The position numbers and the translations under genes were made by a program. From the NCBI GenBank assembly GCA_026419785.1, contig JAODTK010005589.1, forward strand, positions 186,001-250,000: a stretch of 64,000 nucleotides of DNA. The letters are read 5' to 3'. The DNA comes from Sclerodactyla briareus (taxonomy: Eukaryota > Echinodermata > Holothuroidea > Dendrochirotida > Sclerodactylidae). This document shows positions 12,701 to 21,700 of this stretch, piece after piece (within the stretch, counting starts at the first letter, position 1; each line of letters starts with the position of its first letter). The notes under the pieces were generated by a model. That model was not told the DNA's origin, searched no databases, and was given only the letters and a program-made list of their open reading frames with translations.

Positions 12701-15700
12701 TCACATTAGTCCCACAAATTCCCTCGTGATCTTGATGCTATTGGAATAATTGTCGGAACTGTTAGTAGTCCTATTCACACAGTTTCGTAAAATCCATAAA
12801 AGTTGAGAGAATAATTGCATTGATTTGAGTCTAATTATTCTACTATTAATTATTCTAATTATGCTCACATATGTAACATAATGACCTTTCATGATTTCAT
12901 GCAATTGAATAAATTTATCGGGCTGTTAAAGTCGCTACTCACCAAGTTTCCGTGAGAAGCCAACGAAGTTTATAATTTTGCCTTATTGCTACTGGGTCAA
13001 CTATTTGCAAATTAGTCATGCAAGATGACCGCCATTGACCTCGGCCACTAGAATTCATCGGCACTGATAGTTGGCCTATCCCAGTTCATGCAAATCCCAT
13101 GAAGTTTGAAATATCACATCATTCTGCTATACTTAGGCTACTGGCAGAAAAAAAATGCAAACTTGAACTCTATGACCTTGCAATTGTCACCATGTTTTTG
13201 GCTCCAACCCTACCCAAACCACCACCTTTCGTTTAAATCGCACACACTTAAATTTTGCGAAAACCTGCAAATAAGAGGGCACAAATTACGATTAGCCCAT
13301 TTCGAACTTATCCGAGATTTACTCATACGGACATGTGTTCCAAGTTTTGGGTCAATCGATAAAGTGTTAACGAATGAGAGCGCTAACGCTAAAGTTGCGG
13401 CGGCGGCGGCGGGCGGTCCGGCGGGCACACGGCCAAACCATAATATCCCCGAACACTTACAGTGTTGCAGGGATATAATTGGAAGCTCTACGGTACAAAT
13501 TCATATTGTGGATTAGCATTGAACACAGGGAATTCCTAATGTATTTCATTGTTTTGCATAAATCACTATTCTGCTATAGGTCTACTACCCTTTTCTTTTC
13601 TAACAGAATACCATCGGCCATAATACCACCCACTGAAGCAACCCTTGCAAACAATATTTCTGAGGATGATGAAACTATGAAAGCATTTCATATTGCATAT
13701 ACCAACTTCAGAAGCCTCTACTCTGTAACCGAAAGTTGTAGGATTGTCCAGTTGGCCACGAATGCATTCATCTTTTCCTTCTTCTGTTATTCCCCTCTCT
13801 TTACTTGTTTCTTGCAGTATGTCAGTTGTTCGACAGTTTAACAATTTTTGAACATATATCAACATGTATTGTTAATTAAGATTGATTTGTACACTTGTCT
13901 ATATCTGTACCAATCTGTAGCCTAAGGTGTTAGCCTATTTACAAGCAGTGGCAGAATGTGGTTAGCCAGAAAAACAATTGCAGTGAGTGTTGCCACAACT
14001 TGACACAATACCGTAGCGAGGGCCCCCTTTTGGGTTCATAAACATTCTCAATTGGCATTCGACTCGTTCACATGCTGCCGGACGTTGGTCAACAGAATAA
14101 AACTGAATGCTTCAGAGAGTGTGATGTCACGCTGCAAGGCGTACCATAGATGAGCCAATGACATCTGTTTTGTTCATACAAGTTCAATCAATTGGCGAAA
14201 GCACTACACTGAATTCTCTTGCTGTACCATGGGGCCCCAAAAAACCTGTTGTGAGTAACTGCCATGCTCCGAGTCCTGTGACCTTAGATGGAGTGGATAA
14301 CTAAGTAAGTTTGCAAAGATAGGACTTTCATTTTCCAACTTTCAAGTCAGTTTGCATTGATCTTTCTCAAGACTACCTCTTTTTTAGGGGTGATGCTTAG
14401 AAACAGGACAACTTTTTCAATTGTTTTCAACTCGGTTCTCAGGTTGTTGAGAACCTCATGTTTCAGGAGTGCATGCAGTGACTCAGACGGATACAGAAAG
14501 AACCATTTCAGTGCAAGGTGACTCTTCTAAGAATGCATGCAATACCAATGAAAGCTAATGCTATCATTTCTCTCTGTTTTAATCACATGTTTTGGAGAAA
14601 CCAGACCCGTGGGCGGCAATCTTGTGAGTAGATACGGTAATCACTCTCCCTCCTAATATTTTGGAAATCGCCTCATTGTTGACATTGCATTTTTATTTAG
14701 TACTTTTTTTTATATTTTTATTTTTTTTTTAGTCATTTCTTTCTCTTCCCCTCACCATATTTTTACCAAAACACAGCTCATTTCGTCGGTTGATTCACTA
14801 TATAACAATATCATAATGATGAAATGCCCCTCCCCCCCCCCCCCACTCCCCCACCCCCCCCACTCCTCCACCACCCAGATACTTCTGTGCTGCGTCTATT
14901 TTAAACTGCAGAGAAAATTACCCCTTCAGAATTGAGCTAAAATTTAAGACTACTCACCTCACTAGCTTGGAATGCAGACAGTTTTAACACTTGTCGCAGA
15001 GCTACGACGGAGTTGAGTTCGCTGACTTCGTTGCCGAACCAAAGGCAGACTTTGCAGAACCTGAAGAGGTGGGCGTGGAGACCTTTGTTTTTGGAGTGGA
15101 CGGCTTCCGGTGCGGACTGAAGATCTCTGCAGCTACCCTCTTAGCTGGGGTGGAGGAGGGGGCAAGAACCTTGCGAACTTTCTTGCCAGAGGGGTCCACT
15201 TGGGCTGAGCTCTGAGAGCCCCTCTTCCGTTTACGAGCTTCTGTTGGGTGAAAGCGGGAATATAGTTTTGCAAATTTGGTGGTGTGGCATCGTGACTCTG
15301 GTTTCCATCATTTCACTATGTGGGAACTTTGATAATTACTCAGCGCTAACCTCACAAATTGTTGTGAACAATATGTAGCAGTTTCTATTCAAAGTGTTTT
15401 GGGTTATTTTTTCTTTTCCCCAGAAAGAGGGGGATAAAAATAGTAAATATTGAAATCAATTCCATCACGTAAACACAACAGCCTGGTGAGTTTTTACATG
15501 TCCACTTACCACTGTGAGGAACTATCTCTAGAAGAAAAAAAATCTCTAGAAAAAGAAACTACCCCCCTGACACAATTACCTAGGAGTTGAATGAAGCACA
15601 ACCATGTCAGAATTGCAGGAAATGTTAGGCTAATGTTACTAGTGGTCCCGCTTCAATTTGTTTGAAACCATGAATGGAACAATATATATTGCTCACTGGT

Positions 15701-18700
15701 GAAAACACCATGGCCTAATTAGAAATTCTGGCAATGGAGAGGATGATGGAGTTGTCAGTTTGAGACATAGTCCTATGAATATGATGATTCGCCAATGTCT
15801 TGCCTTTTTTTCTTTTGGACAGAGTAACTTGCCAGTTATTTCTATCAATTGACTATACACCCTTTCCCATGTGTAATGTGCTGTGATTAAATTAGATAGG
15901 CACATTCCTAAACTAAGAGAGCTGATTGTGGTGAGGGAATATCATTAAGGATTTCTGGGCAGACATATGATGTCATTTCACAAACTACTGAAATTTCCTC
16001 TCAATGAGATAGATGTGTTCCATAAGTATTTTTTAGAACAAGAAGATTTTTATCCTGAACGGTTTTCTCCTAGGAGCTCTGCTTTTGGTGTTCCTTGGCC
16101 CACTTTGAAGATATGTATACTTCATTGAGCAGATTATTTCAGGAATGATTTGGTATTGTTCTCCTAGCATTACTCTTCTAATGAACTACCAGTCTTCTAA
16201 CCAGGGAAACTAAAGCATCTAGAGCTACTTTTTGTATTCACCTTGGGTGATGCTGCATCTGATTCGGCCTCCGATCCCGTGATTGTCGCCTCGTCAACTC
16301 CACTGCTTCCCTCGGACATTTCTGCTTCTTGCTCGTCCTCGCTGTCTGGTTTGAACTCGTCTCCTGCGAAAGATGCAGCACACAGTAAAGTAAAAGGATA
16401 TGCAATAAAATAGGCAAGGGAATAGGCTTGCACATCCAGTTTGCTATAGATGGTAATTATCTACATCATGAGATTCAAGAATGACTCATTACTTCCTTGA
16501 GTGGAACACTCATAATATCCAAGATCCTAGTAAAAACAAATGCCTTCCAAAGTTTGGCAGAGATGCAAGATTCAGGGAAGCTGCCAAGACACATTACAGA
16601 AGACTTCAGTGGTAAAGAATTTCCTATTCAGCAACCCCCCCTCCCCCCCCCCCTCCCCCCCTGTGGGCTGTGAATGTAGAATAACAGATGGACAACAGAC
16701 ATACATTTGATTTCTATGGGTTCAGGAAGCCAACTCAGGCTCATTTAGGAACGCTGTCTGCAATGGTCTTGAATGAGCACAGGCGATGATTGCCTTCTTT
16801 TCTCGACTAGTGCTCAGAGAAAATCGTCAGGGGTGTAACCATCCCAATCCCCCACGTCCCCCCTGAAAGGACGATTAGTGAACCTGGAGGAGCAGAAGAT
16901 TCATGTACAACATGGCTGCATGTTCACAGCCGACCTACGTGACTTACAGTATTGCAAACATCTTGGTGTCAACCCCAGAAACCCACAAACAAATCCACTG
17001 AGAAAACTACCTAGAATTTGTTCCCACTGCTTGCATATAATTCAAAGTTGGAGTAACGAAAAGACGTATTACTGGTACATTGTTACAAGTAGTCAGATGC
17101 AATCGCTTTTGGTTGGGAGTAGCCCCCACAGGGGAAATTTTCCTCACAAATAGTTATGCACATAACATTTGCCTGCCATTGCCTGTAAGGGGAAACTCAC
17201 AGGACAGACTCTAACAGGCTTAAACGCATCAGTGCATGCATCGAGGTTCCCTCACCTGCCAACTTTAATACCTGATGATATTATTATAAGTACAATGGTC
17301 ATGTAAACATGACTTCTGCTATTTTGGTGTTTTTCAATAGTTTTTTCTTGGGAGCCCAAACCTTAGAAAGAATTTCGGACACAATTCTGCTGTCATGCAA
17401 TGTGCTCCGTGACGTCACAAGAGTAACTGGGACCCTGTGTAATACAGTACTGTTAGTCAGTCCAAAACATATATTCCACCCACCTAGGGACAAAAGAACT
17501 GACAATGGGATCTGAATAAGAAATTACAAATTTGTTCACAAGATATCAAAGTATATTTTTATTAATTTCATTTATGAATATTAACTGAATATTTTTTCTG
17601 CTATAATGGTGCAAAAATATCAGTATTACTGAGTTGAGTCAATGGGCGACCTTTGTATTGTTTCTCCCCTGACGTCTTCAGTTAGGCTGAAATTCATTTA
17701 AGTAAAATAAATAACTTGACAAGGCGAACACGCTAAAATCACCAAATTTTGGTTGCAGGGTTTTGACGTGTCCCTTTCCATTTGTGCCAGTTTAAAGATG
17801 ATCTGTTGCATGACCATTGTACTTCAAGGATGGAACAAGCCTGTGTGTAAGTGCTTTGATCAAAATATCCCCCGGGTGAAGAGTTATTCCTCCACCTCAC
17901 TCACTACCCCACTCACTCACTCACTACCCCACTCACTCACTCACTCGCTCGCTTATATAGGGACACCCCTCAGTCATTTTCTACACAATCATCTTCCCTC
18001 TTTGCCTTTTGGAGTTTTGTCAATTCTCAGGTGAGACCAGGGGAAAGCAAATTCATTTCTCAGTATACTGCAAAATATCCCTGTGTGTGAAGATCTTTTT
18101 AGGAGTGCTCAAGAAAAGAATTCTTCATTTTCAAGGTTCAATAGAACTTACCAGAGCTCTCGCTGTCGGAGCCAGCCATGACTATCCGTCTCCTCTTTGC
18201 TTTGTTGAGCGCTTCTTTCTTTGCTCTCCTAGATGGCAACCTGCTCGTCTTCGAAGCGTCTCCCTCTTCATCGGGGTCAGAAACCACATCTAAAATCAAG
18301 TGTGCAGAGTGATTTTGAAAAGTGGATTCATCAGAAGAATGGATCTCATGGTAAATTCTTCTTTAAACATTTTATGCTGAAATCTACACATGACCATGAC
18401 ATAGTTGGACTCCTTTCATGCACTAGTTTTGTATATCAATAGGTTCATCACCACACACCAGAGGTAATGCTGATTTCCTCTTTTACGACCTTACTTCACT
18501 GCATCCTAGGCTACCACTCATCCATCATCATCATGAACGTTTTTTTGTTCATGCAACCTCCGTAAGGTGGGAACTGAACGGCCAACAGCCTTCCTTCCAC
18601 ACAACCTTATTAATCTGGGCCAGGGGGGCTGTCACGTCAATACGCACACATGTCGCTTGCTCACAACTTACTCCCAGTCTCTGAGGCCTACCTCACCGGC

Positions 18701-21700
18701 CAGCTACCTTAATCTCCCTGGACTTTTTAACCCAGTTATTGTCATCCATTCTGGACACATCCACAAATATTAGCTAGACCTGGACAATCCCTTAACTCCC
18801 TCAGATGACTTCCTATCTCCAAGTTCCACTCTGCACATCCATCTAATCATTCTCATATCAGTTCTTTAATAGTCTAGCTAAGTCTCCTTCTTTCAGAGCC
18901 CAAGGCTACCATAGAGCAGGGCACTCCTGACAAAGGCCTGGCAGGACCATGTTCCCAATGTTAGAGTTTCCTACTGTATGTTAAGGTTTCCAAGGAGTTG
19001 AGATGGTTGAAGTTTAGTTGCCTGGCCCTTAATCATCAACTGTGTTTCTTTGGGCATATGGCCTGCCTACTGGCAGACGATCCTGTCCATCGTTTTCTGT
19101 GGGTGGTTCGAGGTCCAGTCCAATGGCTGGTGCAGCTTGGTGGCTTCCTCAGAGAGTTGGAGGGGATGATGGGTCAGGCTTGGGTTATATCAGGGATCTG
19201 GAGGGGATGGGGCCAGGCTGGTATCAGGGAGTTGAAGGAGATGAGTCAGGACCAGGCTAGGCTCAGGGAGTGTGGGGGAATGGGCCAGGCCCAGGCTGGT
19301 CTCAGGGATCGGAGGGGGTGACCCAGGCTGGTCTCAGGGGAGATGAAGAGGATGGGGTCAGGCCCCAGACTAGTCTCAGGGAGTTTGAGGGAATGGGTCA
19401 GGCCGAGGCTGGTCCTGAGGAGTCGGAGGAGATGGGTCAGGCTAGCCTGCGCTCGCAGGCTTTAGTACCTGTACTAAAGCCTGCGTTCACAATTCGAGGC
19501 CTAGGCCATTTTTTAGGCTAACGCTAAGCGACCAACTTTCTGTTTCAACTTCAGCTTCTGACAAGCTTGCATCTCAATTAATTTACCCAAAAGACCAATA
19601 ATTGTAGTTAAGAAAAGATTCTGAACTTATTCATTCCCCATATTGGTCTTTGGCAGTTGAGAATTACCAAATATTTACCAAAAATCAGTCAGGAATCTCC
19701 ATAAATGCCTCAACCAAGCTCAAGTTGTTGTCTGTGTTACGAGTTGCCACTCCAAGTCTATAAATAATCATGCAGATTTTCTATAGTAATGTCCCGCATG
19801 TGCCCAATATGAATGATAGGATCGCCAAAATGAGGCCTGAGTGGCAACACTTCTGTTTACAAAACTATGTTCAAAACAAGACAGGCTGAAAAAAAACAGG
19901 TAGTGATTTTTCCCCAATTATTACGGTCAAAATTAGCCTTGTAATTATCAAATTTATACTAATGAAATTTTAACATAGTAGTGGATTGGAATTTTCTTGA
20001 ATGATGTTTTGAAAGTTATAGAGGGGTGTGTAATCGGAGGGAGAAGTTAGAGGCCTTAGGTGACGGATTTTGTCACCTTCAATGGGAAGTGTGCTACAGT
20101 AAAATTTCTTCTGATACGTGACTAGGTCAGGCCCAGGCTGGTATCAAGGATTTGAGGGGATGGGGTCAGGCCCAGGCTGGCCTCCTATCCCCCAGGTTTT
20201 CTGCCCATGTGGCCACAAACCTCTGTCCCATCATGATTCAATGCCCCCAATGGTTGGTGGTAGTGACCAGCTCAACACTCGACGAGCCTGTGCTAGTATC
20301 GTGAGAATAACGCAGCAGGTTTCATTTGTCGTCTCACCGTTCATCTCCATCTCTTCATCTTCATCCTGCTCGTCATCTGAGGGGATGCAGACGATGAGGT
20401 CTTTCCTCTCGCCAGGGTCCATCTTCAAGGCCTTGTCTGCCGCCCCCCCCAGACTCCTCATGCCAGCCTTCTGATTGAAGAACCGCCCCCCTGGCTGACA
20501 GTCGTTCGAGGCGCTACCCTCGTAAGGCTCGACGTACCTGTCAAAGTATGGAAGAGAGAAAGTAGGATCCATGTTGGATTTTACAACATGTCTAGCTAGA
20601 GTACGAATGACATGTAGACTAAGACTAAGAGTGTGACCCAAGCAAAAGATAATTAAAAAGAATAAATAACCTCTAACAAATTGGAATGCCAGCAAGACAA
20701 CTACAGAGATATATACAGCTTCACAACTGGCCAACAATAGACCTTGAATCCCTCGCAGCAATGTATAGAGATTGGGGCACTGCTAGAGACACAAATTTCT
20801 GCTCCCTAAATGTAAAATTATTCTTCCTGCAGCTTTCTGCAGGATTGCCCATCCATGCTGTCCAAAAAAAAAGCACTGAAAGTAGGCTTTTCTGTTTCTG
20901 GGAGGAAAAACAGTAAAATTATGACATTTGGGTTTGCATGGCTTCACTAGTTCACATATCACGTAGATGATTGACATGTACTTGCCGTCAGGCCTTTAAA
21001 TAACTGAAGATGTCCCTAGTCCCTCCCTATACAATAATGTATAGGCCCCTACCTTGCATTGAGCCAGGCACGGCTAGTGGTCTCGTCAAAGAACTGGACA
21101 TGTACTCGGGGCGTTTCATCACCCACCCCCTGAAGTAGATCTGGGAGGTTGGGTGCTTGCATACAATGCTGGGCCACCACGGGTACCCGTCCAGCTTGGC
21201 CCATGCGACATCAAACTCCTTCAACTTGCATTCTGGTGATAAAATGTTTTCTGGTTTGAAGTTCATGACAAGATATGTAATTATATAGAATGGTGGAATT
21301 TAGACCCTTTATCTGACTGGAAGTCGTAAACAAGAGTGCCAATGGCACAGCAGCTGGGGTCTGCCTGAAATCCAGTTATTAAGGTTTTGTTAAGATTTAT
21401 AGGATCCCCCATTCAGAATGTGCATTTTTTCTGAACGAAGGGTTCGTAGTTCAATAATGGGAATGAAAGGTTCGATATTCGATATGAAGAGGCCATAATC
21501 CATAAAGTCTGATATTCACAAAGAAGCAAGAGTTTGACATTCATAATTAAACAGAGGGTTTAATATTCGTAATGGGCAGAGAGGATCAAAATTTGTTAGA
21601 TTTTTTTGTTTGTTATATTAATTCATAATAAGATACAGGTAGAGAGTATGTAATCCACCATGAACAAGGGTTTTGTATTTCATAATGGAACAACAAACAG

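Noticed and set aside
19042-19521. Overlapping plus-strand open frames of 70-107 codons
   Set aside because: They are translations of a G-rich minisatellite in several frames.
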